64,000 bases of DNA from Alphaproteobacteria bacterium UBA6038. Lineage in GTDB: Bacteria > Pseudomonadota > Alphaproteobacteria > Micropepsales > Micropepsaceae. The notes below the pieces were generated by a model that did no database searches, was not told the DNA's origin, and worked only from the letters and a program-made list of their open reading frames with translations. This document shows positions 24,692 to 33,264 of the stretch, one piece after another (position 1 is the first letter of the stretch; every line of letters starts with the position of its first letter). The stretch covers positions 36,033-100,032 of the forward strand of contig DIZC01000097.1 in assembly GCA_002429315.1 (NCBI GenBank). The letters run 5' to 3'. Made by a program: the position numbers and the translations under genes.

Positions 24692-25477
24692 CTAGCCCCG
24701 TCCCACCACCGGCAGCGAACTGGAGAGTCCACCGTCCACCGCGATGGCCTGGCCGTTCACGTAGGAGCTTTCGTCGCTCGCCAGGAACAGCGCGGTCGCG
24801 GCGATTTCCTCGGGATGGCCGTAACGCCTGAGCGGATTGAGCTGTCCGATCTTGTGCGCGGTGCCGCGCTCCCTGGCGCGCTCGAAGATCGGCCTGGTCA
24901 TGCCCGTTTCGATGATGCCAGGGCAGATCGCATTCACCCGAACGCCGGTGCCGTAGAGGAAATTTGCGGCGGTCGAGACGAGATTGATCACGCCGGCCTT
25001 GCTGGCGCTGTATGGACCCGGCCCGGCGCCGGAGCGGATGCCCGCCACCGAGGCGGTGCAGACGATGGAGCCTCTCTTTGCCGGCACCATCACGCGCGCC
25101 GCGTGTTTGATGGCGAGAAACGGCCCGACGAGGTTCACCGCGAGAATCTTCATCCAGTCCTCGGCGCCCGCTTCGAAGAATCCCGGTGCGGCGCCGCCGG
25201 AAATCCCGGCATTGGCGTACACGGCATCCAGCCGGCCGAATTCCCGGATCGCGGTATCGACCGCCCGCGCGACATCGGCTTCGTCGGACGCGTCTGCCGT
25301 CATGGCGATGGCGCGGCCGCCCGCGGCCTCGATCTGCGCCGCCGTCTCCTCCACCTCCGCCGCCCGATCGAAGCAGATCACGCGCGCGCCCTCGCCTGCG
25401 AACAGCTTGGCGCTCGCCCGCCCGATGCCGCTCGCCGCCCCGGTGACGATGGCACCGCACCCTTCCAGTCGATTCAT
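24692..25477 (-). CDS. SDR-family oxidoreductase
   Basis: 261 residues from the ATG at 25477 (MNRLEGCGAIVTGAASGIGR). Classical short-chain dehydrogenase features are the TGAASGIGR cofactor loop, the NAG motif in YANAGISGG, and the catalytic Ser plus Tyr-x3-Lys (TASVAGIRSG, then YSASKAG). The C-terminal LASDESSYVNGQAIAVDGG is also typical. The acidic FDRAAE at the end of the second strand suggests NAD+ rather than NADP+. Substrate unknown; the nearby acyl-CoA dehydrogenases point to a hydroxyacyl or steroid-like alcohol, as inference only. It converges with the ACAD pair. Confidence 0.88.
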   Translation of the reverse strand: MNRLEGCGAIVTGAASGIGRASAKLFAGEGARVICFDRAAEVEETAAQIEAAGGRAIAMTADASDEADVARAVDTAIREFGRLDAVYANAGISGGAAPGFFEAGAEDWMKILAVNLVGPFLAIKHAARVMVPAKRGSIVCTASVAGIRSGAGPGPYSASKAGVINLVSTAANFLYGTGVRVNAICPGIIETGMTRPIFERARERGTAHKIGQLNPLRRYGHPEEIAATALFLASDESSYVNGQAIAVDGGLSSSLPVVGRG

Positions 25478-25638
25478 ATCGTTCCCCGTCAGCTTTCCGT
25501 GACAACTGGTCACCGGCCACGCCGGAATTCAAGGCCGAAAGCCATGGCAAATGACAGCGCTTTTGCCGCGAAGGTCATGGCTTTTCAGGGGTTCGCCCCT
25601 GTATCTTCCGCCCGCAAAGCGAGCCACAAGACTCCGCC

Positions 25639-27024
25639 ATGTCTCCCCGCATTCGTCCGTTGAAATCCGCCCTCGACCTCATCGGCAACACCCCGATGGT
25701 CGAACTCACCCGTTTCGAAACCGGCTCCTGCCGGCTGTTCGTGAAGCTCGAAAGCCAGAACCCCGGCGGCTCCATCAAGGACCGCATCGGCAAGTCGATG
25801 ATCGAGGCGGCGGAGAAGGACGGCAGCCTCCAGCCGGGCGGAACGATCGTCGAGGCCACCGCCGGCAACACCGGCCTCGGCCTCGCGCAGGTCGGCATGG
25901 TGAAAGGCTATAAGCTCATCCTCATCGTCCCTGACAAGATGGCGCGGGAGAAGATCCAGCACCTGCGTGCCATGGGCGTCGACGTGCGCATCACCCGCTC
26001 CGACGTCGGCAAGGGTCATCCTGAGTACTACCAGGACATGGCGCAGCGGCTGGCCGACGAAACCGGCGCCTTCTATGCCAACCAGTTCGCCAATCCCGCC
26101 AATCCGCTGGCGCACGAGACGACGACGGCGCCGGAAATCTGGGAGCAGATGGAGCACGACGTGGATGCCATCGTGGTCGGCGTGGGCTCCGGCGGCACCA
26201 TGACCGGCATCGGGCGCTTTTTCCGCCGCGTGTCGCCGCAGACCGAGATCGTGCTCGCCGATCCGCAAGGCTCCATTCTCGCGCCGCTGGTGAAGACCGG
26301 CCAGAAGGTGGAAGCGGGCTCCTGGACGGTGGAAGGCATTGGCGAGGATTTCGTGCCGCCCAATTGCGATCTGTCGCTGGTCGGCGGCGCCTACGCCATC
26401 TCCGACCGGGAGAGCGTGGAAACCGCCCGCGCCCTGTTGGCCAAGGAGGGCATTCTCGGCGGCTCGTCCTCCGGCACCTTGCTCGCCGCGGCGCTGCGCT
26501 ACTGCCGCGAGCAGACGAAACCGAAACGGGTCGTGACGCTGGTGCCGGACAGCGGCAACAAATATCTCTCCAAGGTGTACAACGATTTCTGGGTGATCGA
26601 GCAGGGCCTGGCCGACCGCAAGCTCACCGGCAACCTCTCCGATCTCATCACGCGGCCGTACGAATCGGGCGGGACGGTCACCGTCGGCCCCGACGACACG
26701 CTGCTCGTCGCCTACAACCGCATGCGCGCCTCCGACGTTTCCCAGCTGCCGGTGCTGAAGGACGGACGCATCGTTGGCATCCTCGACGAAAGCGACATTC
26801 TCACCCACGTGGAGGGCCATGACGAATTCCGCGCCCAGCAGTTCAAGGACCCAGTGCGCACCGCGATGACGGCGCGGCTGAAGACGGTGCAGGTCGCCGA
26901 CAAGATGGACGTGCTGCCGCCCATCTTCGAGCGCAACGAAGTGGCGATCGTGCTGGACCGCGACAGGTTCGTCGGCCTCATCACCCGCATCGATCTCATC
27001 AATCATTTGAGATTGAATCCATGA
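25639..27024 (+). CDS. cystathionine beta-synthase with C-terminal CBS domain pair
   Basis: 461 residues. The PLP domain (1-~330) carries the Schiff-base lysine in PGGSIKDRIG, the EATAGNTGLGLAQ substrate loop and the phosphate-binding loop VGSGGTMTGIG. Residues ~340-461 form two CBS motifs (VTVGPDDTLLVAYNRMRASD and VQVADKMDVLPPIFERNE), which in this family bind regulatory nucleotides. It condenses serine and homocysteine to cystathionine, the first step of reverse transsulfuration. The downstream gene overlaps by ATGA and encodes the second step, supporting this call over plain cysteine synthase, which lacks CBS domains. Confidence 0.9.
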   Translation: MSPRIRPLKSALDLIGNTPMVELTRFETGSCRLFVKLESQNPGGSIKDRIGKSMIEAAEKDGSLQPGGTIVEATAGNTGLGLAQVGMVKGYKLILIVPDKMAREKIQHLRAMGVDVRITRSDVGKGHPEYYQDMAQRLADETGAFYANQFANPANPLAHETTTAPEIWEQMEHDVDAIVVGVGSGGTMTGIGRFFRRVSPQTEIVLADPQGSILAPLVKTGQKVEAGSWTVEGIGEDFVPPNCDLSLVGGAYAISDRESVETARALLAKEGILGGSSSGTLLAAALRYCREQTKPKRVVTLVPDSGNKYLSKVYNDFWVIEQGLADRKLTGNLSDLITRPYESGGTVTVGPDDTLLVAYNRMRASDVSQLPVLKDGRIVGILDESDILTHVEGHDEFRAQQFKDPVRTAMTARLKTVQVADKMDVLPPIFERNEVAIVLDRDRFVGLITRIDLINHLRLNP

Positions 27025-28193
27025 CCGACAGCCGCGGCAGCAATCGCCTGGCCTTCGCCACGCGCACCATCCATGCCGGCCAGCATCCCGATCCCACCAC
27101 CGGCGCGGTGATGGTGCCGATCTACGCCACCTCGACCTACGCGCAGGAAAGCCCGGGCGTGCACAAGGGCTACGAGTATTCGCGCTCGGGAAATCCCACC
27201 CGCGAGGCCTTCGAGCGCTGCATCGCCGATCTGGAAAGCGGCACCGAAGGCTACGCGTTCGCCAGCGGCCTGGCCGCGGAATCCACCGTGCTCGATCTGC
27301 TGGCGACCGGCGATCATGCGGTGGTGAGCGACGACGTCTATGGCGGCACCTTCCGCCTGTTCGAGGGGGTGCGCAAAGGCAGCGCCGGCCTCGCCTTCGA
27401 TTTCGTGGACATGACGGACGTGGCGAATGTCGAGCGCGCCCTGACGCCCGCCACGAAGATGATCTGGGTGGAAACCCCCACCAATCCGCTGCTCAAGCTG
27501 GCGAACTTAAGCGCCATCGCGGCGCTGACGAAAAAGCGCGGCATCCTCGCGGTGGCCGACAACACCTTCGCCTCGCCCTACGTGCAGCGGCCGCTGGAGC
27601 ACGGCTTCGACCTCGTGGTGCATTCCACCACCAAATATCTCAACGGCCATTCCGACGTGGTGAGCGGCTGCGCGGTGGTGGGCGAGAACCGCGAGCTGGC
27701 CGAGCGCCTGCGCTTCCTGCAGAACGCGGTGGGCGCCATCGCCGGGCCGTTCGATGCGTTCCTCGCGCTGCGCGGCCTGAAGACGCTGGCGCTGCGCATG
27801 GAGCGGCATTGCGCCAATGCGCTGAAGATCGCCCGTTTTTTGGAGTCCCGCCCGCAAGATGTGGCGCGCGTCATCTACCCGGGGCTGGAGTCGCACCCGC
27901 AGCATGCGCTGGCGCAGAAGCAGATGGCGGCGTTCGGCGGCATCGTCACCGTGGTTCTGAATCGCGATCTCGCCGGGACCAAGCGCTTCCTCGAGCGCTG
28001 CCGGCTGTTCACGCTGGCGGAATCGCTGGGCGGCGTGGAATCGCTGATCGAGCATCCCGCCATCATGACTCATGCCTCCGTCCCGCCCGACAAGCGCGAC
28101 GCGCTCGGCATCTCCGATTCGCTGGTGCGGCTGTCCTGCGGGGTGGAAGACGCCGCCGACCTCATCGCCGATCTGGAACAAGCACTGCGGTAG
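27021..28193 (+). CDS. cystathionine gamma-lyase / gamma-synthase family PLP enzyme
   Basis: 390 residues of the Cys/Met metabolism PLP family. Motifs include YEYSRSGNPTREAFERC, AFASGLAAESTVLDLL, WVETPTNPLLKLANL and VADNTFASPYVQRPLEHG. The PLP lysine is in VHSTTKYLNGHSDVVSG (about residue 205), and VRLSCGVEDAADLIADLEQAL closes the protein. Overlap with cystathionine beta-synthase (ATGA) argues for gamma-lyase activity (cystathionine to cysteine, 2-oxobutyrate and ammonia), completing methionine-to-cysteine conversion. Sequence alone does not separate lyase from synthase. The next gene downstream is broken. Confidence 0.88.
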   Translation: MTDSRGSNRLAFATRTIHAGQHPDPTTGAVMVPIYATSTYAQESPGVHKGYEYSRSGNPTREAFERCIADLESGTEGYAFASGLAAESTVLDLLATGDHAVVSDDVYGGTFRLFEGVRKGSAGLAFDFVDMTDVANVERALTPATKMIWVETPTNPLLKLANLSAIAALTKKRGILAVADNTFASPYVQRPLEHGFDLVVHSTTKYLNGHSDVVSGCAVVGENRELAERLRFLQNAVGAIAGPFDAFLALRGLKTLALRMERHCANALKIARFLESRPQDVARVIYPGLESHPQHALAQKQMAAFGGIVTVVLNRDLAGTKRFLERCRLFTLAESLGGVESLIEHPAIMTHASVPPDKRDALGISDSLVRLSCGVEDAADLIADLEQALR

Positions 28194-28253
28194 CTGTTGC
28201 AACGTGCTACGGTCGAAGCGCGTTTTGTTTTTGGCTCGATCGGGAGAGACGCA

Positions 28254-28316
28254 TGACACAAACGCGCGATGTGGCGGTTCTGGTGGGCAGTTTGCGCAAG
28301 GGCTCGTTCAATCGCA
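28254..28316 (+). pseudogene. 5' stub of an NAD(P)H-dependent FMN reductase gene
   Basis: Starts at an ATG after GGGAGAGACGC. It encodes MTQTRDVAVLVGSLRKGSFNR, the characteristic beginning of NADPH-dependent FMN reductases (flavodoxin-like phosphate loop GSLRKGSFN). Homology ends abruptly at about 28316, where the sequence switches to an L,D-transpeptidase gene in a different frame. Only ~21 of about 180 residues remain. Confidence 0.7.
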
Positions 28317-28742
28317 ATTGCCGATTTTTCCCTCCCCTCGCGCGCGCCGCGGTTCCATCTGGTGGATGTCGCGAGCGGGCGCGTCAGCTCGCACTTGGTG
28401 GCGCACGGCCGCGGCTCGGACCCGGCGCACACCGGCTGGCTGCAGCGCTTCTCCAATGCCCCGAGCTCACATGCAACATCGGAAGGCGCCTACCGGACCG
28501 ATGGCCTTTACATCGGCGCGCACGGCCGGTCGATCCGTCTCACCGGCCTCGACGCCACCAACAGCAACGCGCTGTCGCGCGCCATCGTCGTGCATGCCGC
28601 CTGGTACGTGAGCCCGGAAATGGCGCGCGCGCACGGCGTGCTCGGCCGCAGCGAAGGATGCTTCGCGCTGTCGCAAGCCAGCACCGCCGAGGTGCTCGCC
28701 CGCATCGGCTCCGGCTGCCTGATTTACGCCGATAAGATTTAG
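28312..28742 (+). pseudogene. 3' part of a murein L,D-transpeptidase-type gene (YkuD-like catalytic domain), 5' end lost
   Basis: An open frame (continuing to the TAG at 28740-28742) carries ADFSLPSRAPRFHLVDV, VAHGRGSDPAHTGWLQRFSN, a segment with GAHGRSIRLTGLD, NALSRAIVVHAAWYV and HGVLGRSEGCFAL. These are the core of the L,D-transpeptidase catalytic-domain-like family. The catalytic pattern H-x15-S-x-G-C-F is intact (SEGCF). The N-terminal signal peptide and upstream domain are missing: the 5' side is fused to the FMN-reductase stub. Without an export signal it cannot act in the periplasm, so I class it as a pseudogene. Confidence 0.7.
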
Positions 28743-28811
28743 CGAGCGGACTGCACCGGTTCCTCTTCGGCAGCGGCTGCTTCGCTGAAGCTCTGACACG
28801 TCAACCGACTG

Positions 28812-29248
28812 GTGCCCGGGATCCTCATAAATTGCGGCTGGATACGCATCAGGCTGGTGCTTTGCGGCAACGCGGGTGTGGACGTGCGCGCACCAGTGCC
28901 GAATACCTACAAGGTGCGCTATGCCAGCCATCATTTCGTTATGAAGAGCTGCTTCGCTGCGGCGTGCGCATTTCCGAGTACCAGCCCACCTTCATTCACA
29001 CCAAGCTGATGGCGGCGGACGGCAGCTGGTCCGTGATCGGCTCGGCCACCATGGACAACCGCAGCCGCAAGCTGAACGACGAGGTGGTGCTGGGGATTTC
29101 CAGTGCCGCGTTTGCGGCGCGGCTTGCCAAGGTGATCGCGGGCGAGAAAGCCCACGCGAAGCCCATCATGCCTGCGCAATTGCGGCAGCGTAGCGTCTTC
29201 GCCCGCGCCCGCGAATGGCTCGCCCTCGCCAGCGTGCAGCAATATTGA
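28812..29248 (+). pseudogene. 3' fragment of a phospholipase D / cardiolipin synthase-like gene, frameshifted
   Basis: The second HKD motif is complete: HTKLMAADGSWSVIGS followed by ATMDNRSRKLNDE. Upstream, the match continues in another frame (AGVDVRAPVPNTYKVRYASHHF, about 28870-28940), so a one-base indel lies near 28940. The first HKD motif and the whole N-terminal half are absent. An intact relative would transfer phosphatidyl groups at the inner membrane. This is the third broken gene in a row. Confidence 0.7.
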
Positions 29249-29434
29249 GAATGGCGAGCGCGCGAGTTGTGCCGTTAACTGAACAGTCGGAATGTCTCGA
29301 CTACCGAACGGACTGTCCCGAATGCCCCCCTTACAGGTGTGGGAAGCGGAACACGACGCTTTCGGCTGAAGATGTTAAAGCAAGAAGATGCGCGATTGCT
29401 CGACTCATGCCAGGTCGCTTACTGGACAGAGTGC
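29249..29434. other. gap between the gene wreckage and the nitrilase-type gene
   Basis: About 190 bases. A short open frame with four cysteines (YRTDCPECPPYRCGKR) crosses it, but I cannot relate it to a known family. Base composition changes here from the GC-rich flank to the AT-richer island. Confidence 0.3.
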
Positions 29435-32056
29435 CTAAGTGACGTGGCCCTCAAGCCCTTTTAGGCAGGTTTCTGCAAGGTTCATAAGTCCGATTAGCTC
29501 GGCCGTGATGGTCCCGATCTCTTCCGCGGTCCATCGGCGTTGCCCGTCATCCCGCGGCCGGAGTATCGACAGAACGAAGACGCCATCGTCATCGTGCAGC
29601 ATACGATTCCTGAACAAAGAAATATGTTCTTTGTAATTTCGCTTGATGGCACGCCAATCGATGGTGCCAAGAGAGAGAACTTTTTCGTCGACCTGCATGA
29701 CATGCAGGCCTCTATCGATGGAACTAACCGGTAACTTAGCGAGGTCGTTCTCAGGTACGCCGCTGGCACGGAGCACATCTAGGGACTTGCGCCACATCTC
29801 TTGGTCCGTAACTACGTCTAAATGTTTTTTGAGAAATTGCTTATACTTGCGCTCCACCCACTGGTAGAGGTCAGACCACGCATTCCTCGCTCGCTTCAGG
29901 TACTCTTCGCTCTTGTTATCATCCGGAGCTAGATTGCCCCAGAAAAAGTATCCATAAAACGATGTTATCGTGTTTCGATATCTTCGATGCTCTGCGGCAT
30001 TCCAAGTGCCGTACCAAGCGTCGACCTGCGACGCCCAACAGCGACCGCAGACGTGAGAAAGCGGGCCAGCTTTGTGCCACTGCTCATCCGTCACCTCGAC
30101 TTGAATGTCAGGATCAAGGCTCCGTGTCTCCTCCAGAAACTCCGAGACCTCCGTACCTAGGTCGGACGAGAAAATGCCCTGGACGGATTCAAAGAGGAGA
30201 TGATCCTGAACCTCTATTGTCCGGGTTCCGACGTCCATGTTCAGGTGGAATGCTCGCTGGCTGATGCTGTGAACTATCTCATAGAGTTTCCACGGCTCTC
30301 CGAACATATCGACCCAATAGTCGAAATTCGCATGATCAATATCAATCTCGATTCGGTATATCGACCTGACCTCTGGCAAGTTCATGAGGTAGTCGAAGAT
30401 CACTGCTGTCTCGAACTCTGCTCTTCGCGCTTCATTCGCACCAGGTTCGGAAATCAGAACGTATCGTCGGCGACTGGTTGTTCTGCCGGTGGTGTATCCA
30501 GAAATCGAGGGTACGATTTCCGGCTCGTCCAAAAATATCGGTGCTAACATCTCCTTGTCAGAGGCAGAGATGGATGGGTCATCCCAGTCCTCCGATAGCT
30601 GCACAATTTTCTGAAGTATCGCGTGACGACGTGCCAAATCGGCGCGCATAGGTATCAAATCTTTGATCTGACTACAGCGCTTGTTCCATTCCGATGCTTC
30701 AAATGCGTTACGCGGTATCCGGATCGTCCGATACTTTAAGATGGCTTTCGGTTCAATTTTAATCTTCACATGTTGCTCGGCGGAAAATAGATGCTCAAAT
30801 TTTTCCCGACTGAGCTGGAGGTAGGGGGAGCCTGTGAGTTTCAGATTGGGGTCCGCAGCTTGATAGTAGCGAATCAATAGATCGTGCATACCGTCAACAA
30901 CAAACGCAGAGACTGAGGCGATAGCACGCTGTGCCAATGCTCGTCTGGCCCGTTCAAGCTGGCGCGTGCGAAATAATTCAAGCGCTATATTGCGCTGCGC
31001 CACCTCCAAAAAAGCGGGGTGAAAAACCCCTCGAACGGTGGGGCGCGTTCCTTTCTTGGCTTCCAATTGGATGGGCAGCGCTTCGTTGTGAGCGCGAGGC
31101 GACCTTATGATAAACGTTGAGGTCTGTCGAACTGGCGAAACGAAACTTGTTCCCGGTCGTTTGAGCGTCACTGCCAAGTCAGTCATGTCCAGGGCAATAT
31201 CGGCGACAAGAACGCCTTCGTCGCTTCCCGGAAGGCTTTCGATTACATCTCCCGGGTGATGGTGCATGTCGGCTTTGGCGCCCACTATTGCGGAGCCTTT
31301 GCTTGCGCTCTGCTCGACACCTACACCTGCGCAGTTGCAGAGAGCCACTACTCGCCTACGCCCTCGCAGCTCACGCGCCTCGAACCCCGCTTCTGCCTCA
31401 AATTCCTTTGTCTGCGAACTGTTCATAACGACGATATTGACACCGGGCTTTCGCCAATCTGTCATCATCGTAGGTGGAGAGTCACCCTCTACACGAAACG
31501 GCATCAAGTAATCTCGACATATGAAGACGCTGATGCTGAACTCACCCAAGACATCGTTACGTCCAGCTAAGTGAGCGATGTTTGCAGCTTGTTCCGACAC
31601 CATCAAAGCGTCGGCTTCCGTCGAAAATCCGAAGCGCTTCACGATGGCTAGTGGATCTTGGCCCGGAAGGTATATCTTACAGACGTTGTTTTTCTTTAAC
31701 GGCCCCTCTTCGGTGTCATAGTACGTGCCCGGGATCACGATTGTCCCGTTTGCATCTGCAAATTCTTGAATAATTGAATGAGCTTGCTTGGGGACAGTGT
31801 ACTCGGGAAACACGATGATCGGAGGTTTGACCTCCAGCAGCCCTTCTTGAGTTATCGCGTGCAGAACCTCATTGAAGCGGCGACACCGCTTCTCCACGGC
31901 CGTCTTCTCCTTCCACTCAAAGCGGCTCCCTTTGATATCTTTTTGAAATTCAAGCTCCGGTTTATCGGGACCGAATGGTGATCCGAATTGCACCAGAACT
32001 AAGCGGACCTGCTTGCAGTGTTGGAGGACGGCTATCTCTTCTGAGATAGCGCGCAT
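29435..32056 (-). CDS. nitrilase-fold protein with long C-terminal extension and HEPN-like motif (candidate defence protein)
   Basis: 873 residues from an ATG at 32056, with AGGA seven bases upstream. Residues ~15-320 are a carbon-nitrogen hydrolase domain with the catalytic triad in order and usual spacing: E85 in IIVFPEYTVP, K140 in LAIVKRFGF, C180 in SVFICRDYLMP. The remaining ~550 residues match no family I recognise. They include a C-x2-C pair (C670, C673) and, near the end, FRNRMLHDD (R816 to H821), which fits the R-N-x3-H signature of HEPN ribonucleases. No signal peptide or membrane segment is visible. Codon and base use is clearly more AT-rich than the flanks. Nitrilase domains occur in class 1 UG reverse-transcriptase defence systems, but no reverse transcriptase is here. 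Function unknown. Confidence 0.75.
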   Translation of the reverse strand: MRAISEEIAVLQHCKQVRLVLVQFGSPFGPDKPELEFQKDIKGSRFEWKEKTAVEKRCRRFNEVLHAITQEGLLEVKPPIIVFPEYTVPKQAHSIIQEFADANGTIVIPGTYYDTEEGPLKKNNVCKIYLPGQDPLAIVKRFGFSTEADALMVSEQAANIAHLAGRNDVLGEFSISVFICRDYLMPFRVEGDSPPTMMTDWRKPGVNIVVMNSSQTKEFEAEAGFEARELRGRRRVVALCNCAGVGVEQSASKGSAIVGAKADMHHHPGDVIESLPGSDEGVLVADIALDMTDLAVTLKRPGTSFVSPVRQTSTFIIRSPRAHNEALPIQLEAKKGTRPTVRGVFHPAFLEVAQRNIALELFRTRQLERARRALAQRAIASVSAFVVDGMHDLLIRYYQAADPNLKLTGSPYLQLSREKFEHLFSAEQHVKIKIEPKAILKYRTIRIPRNAFEASEWNKRCSQIKDLIPMRADLARRHAILQKIVQLSEDWDDPSISASDKEMLAPIFLDEPEIVPSISGYTTGRTTSRRRYVLISEPGANEARRAEFETAVIFDYLMNLPEVRSIYRIEIDIDHANFDYWVDMFGEPWKLYEIVHSISQRAFHLNMDVGTRTIEVQDHLLFESVQGIFSSDLGTEVSEFLEETRSLDPDIQVEVTDEQWHKAGPLSHVCGRCWASQVDAWYGTWNAAEHRRYRNTITSFYGYFFWGNLAPDDNKSEEYLKRARNAWSDLYQWVERKYKQFLKKHLDVVTDQEMWRKSLDVLRASGVPENDLAKLPVSSIDRGLHVMQVDEKVLSLGTIDWRAIKRNYKEHISLFRNRMLHDDDGVFVLSILRPRDDGQRRWTAEEIGTITAELIGLMNLAETCLKGLEGHVT

Positions 32057-32090
32057 GTTGAAATCCTGTGATGGCCCCCGTACCTAAACG

Positions 32091-32465
32091 CTATGTGTAC
32101 TTTGCGGCTAATTCCCGCGCATTGCTAGCGCTTTGTGCATCATCTACTTCTTCAAAGAGACCGACAGCCAGACCCAGGTACATCCTGGCACTCGGTTTGT
32201 CGTTTTGCTCGGATGCCTTCACACCGCGGCCAATAAAATCGAACGCAGCGTCTCGTATTTCTGTTTTGCTGGCCCGCACTGCAGCCTCCCCTAAGCCCGT
32301 ATGCGATTCGCGAATCATATCTACCAATTTACCACACTTGGGTGTGAAACCGCTAGATATAGTAGCTCCAAGTGATCGGCCGGGATTTCCCCCCAGACCC
32401 ACCAATCGTGGTCGCTCCGATAGATCATCCAATGATACCTTGGCAAGTGACCTTGGGCACTGCAA
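32091..32465 (-). CDS. small protein upstream of the nitrilase-type gene, unknown function
   Basis: Not recognised. The stop at 32091 lies 34 bases before the nitrilase start, so the two probably form one transcript. The best coding-like part is the C-terminal ~75 residues, beginning at an internal ATG at 32318 (MIRESHTGLGEAAV) and ending in an amphipathic helical region (FDFIGRGVKASEQN, then RMYLGLAVGLFEEVDDA) that looks like a tetratricopeptide-like helical pair. The frame stays open upstream past the TTG at 32465 without an ATG, so the true start is uncertain and the 5' end may be truncated. AT-rich like its partner. Confidence 0.45.
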   Translation of the reverse strand: MQCPRSLAKVSLDDLSERPRLVGLGGNPGRSLGATISSGFTPKCGKLVDMIRESHTGLGEAAVRASKTEIRDAAFDFIGRGVKASEQNDKPSARMYLGLAVGLFEEVDDAQSASNARELAAKYT

Positions 32466-32519
32466 ACCAGCAATCTTGGTTATAGCGCTATTTCCACTGA
32501 TTTGTTCCTGAAAGACGAG

Positions 32520-33235
32520 GTGTAGATGGTGGCTCCTGACATCAATGACAGGGTAGCGTATCCGCTGGCGCGGCGGCTGAAGGCAGCTCGCCGCTATTCT
32601 CCACCTGGCGGCGGCAAGGGGTGAGGAATCAAGGGCAAAATAAGTCCGTTCTCCATCGCGATTCCGGCCTTACACTTTCGCGCAGGTAGAGCGGCGACGC
32701 GGGTTTGACTCCTGAGAATCGCACACGAAGGAGCGAGGGCAAGTCCCGGCGGAGCGCGCGCGCTGCAATCGTCTCTGTTGAGATCCAATCTCGTTCGTGC
32801 TAGGTTCCTGACCATGCCGATGTTGGGAATGCGGCCAAAGATGAGAGGATCGGGCTCAGGAATGCCGGCTTGTGCCGGCACGATGCCGCCGGCGGTTCCT
32901 GTTCGGCAGCTCGGGCTGTCGGCGAGGCGCCTGTCTGGTTGGAGAGGGAAGGGAGGGGGACCCCTCCCCCCTTTTTCTGCAAACGAATGCTGGACCGCCT
33001 TCGCGGCACAAGATGTTGTGGTGGATGGCGGCCGGCAGGGGACACCCCTCCCGATTTCCAGAGGTTCGAATGGGAACTTTCTGACGGAGGGGGAGGGGGA
33101 GGCGATTTTTGTGAAAACAACGCGAAGGCGATTCTGTCGCCCGATCAGAAACTTAGGAGGTTGGCCGAATTGAATTGAAAATTTTTGAAGGGGTCCGTTC
33201 CGCTGATCGCCCCTTCCACCGCCTTCGGCGGTCCC
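32520..33235. other. non-coding stretch between the accessory island and the hut genes
   Basis: About 700 bases with no coding sequence I trust. It contains a GC-rich palindrome followed by a T-run at 32951-32976 (GGGAGGGGGACCCCTCCCCCC then TTTTT), terminator-like on the plus strand. There are several other G/C-homopolymer-rich hairpins. This looks like repeat-rich intergenic DNA at the island border. Confidence 0.4.
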
Positions 33236-33258
33236 CCTCCCCCGCTGCGCGGGGGAGG
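33236..33258. repeat. palindromic repeat, CCTCCCCCGC / GCGGGGGAGG
   Basis: Perfect 10-bp stem with a TGC loop just beyond the hutU stop. The stem sequence is identical to the second palindrome of the block at 3997-4018. A CACCGCCTTCGGCGGT mini-hairpin precedes it. Possible terminator for the hut operon. Confidence 0.7.
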
Positions 33259-33264
33259 AACCGT

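Noticed and set aside
31256..31570. Plus-strand frames inside the nitrilase-type gene
   Set aside because: Short shadows in an AT-richer gene; the minus-strand frame has the full nitrilase triad and a good ribosome binding site.
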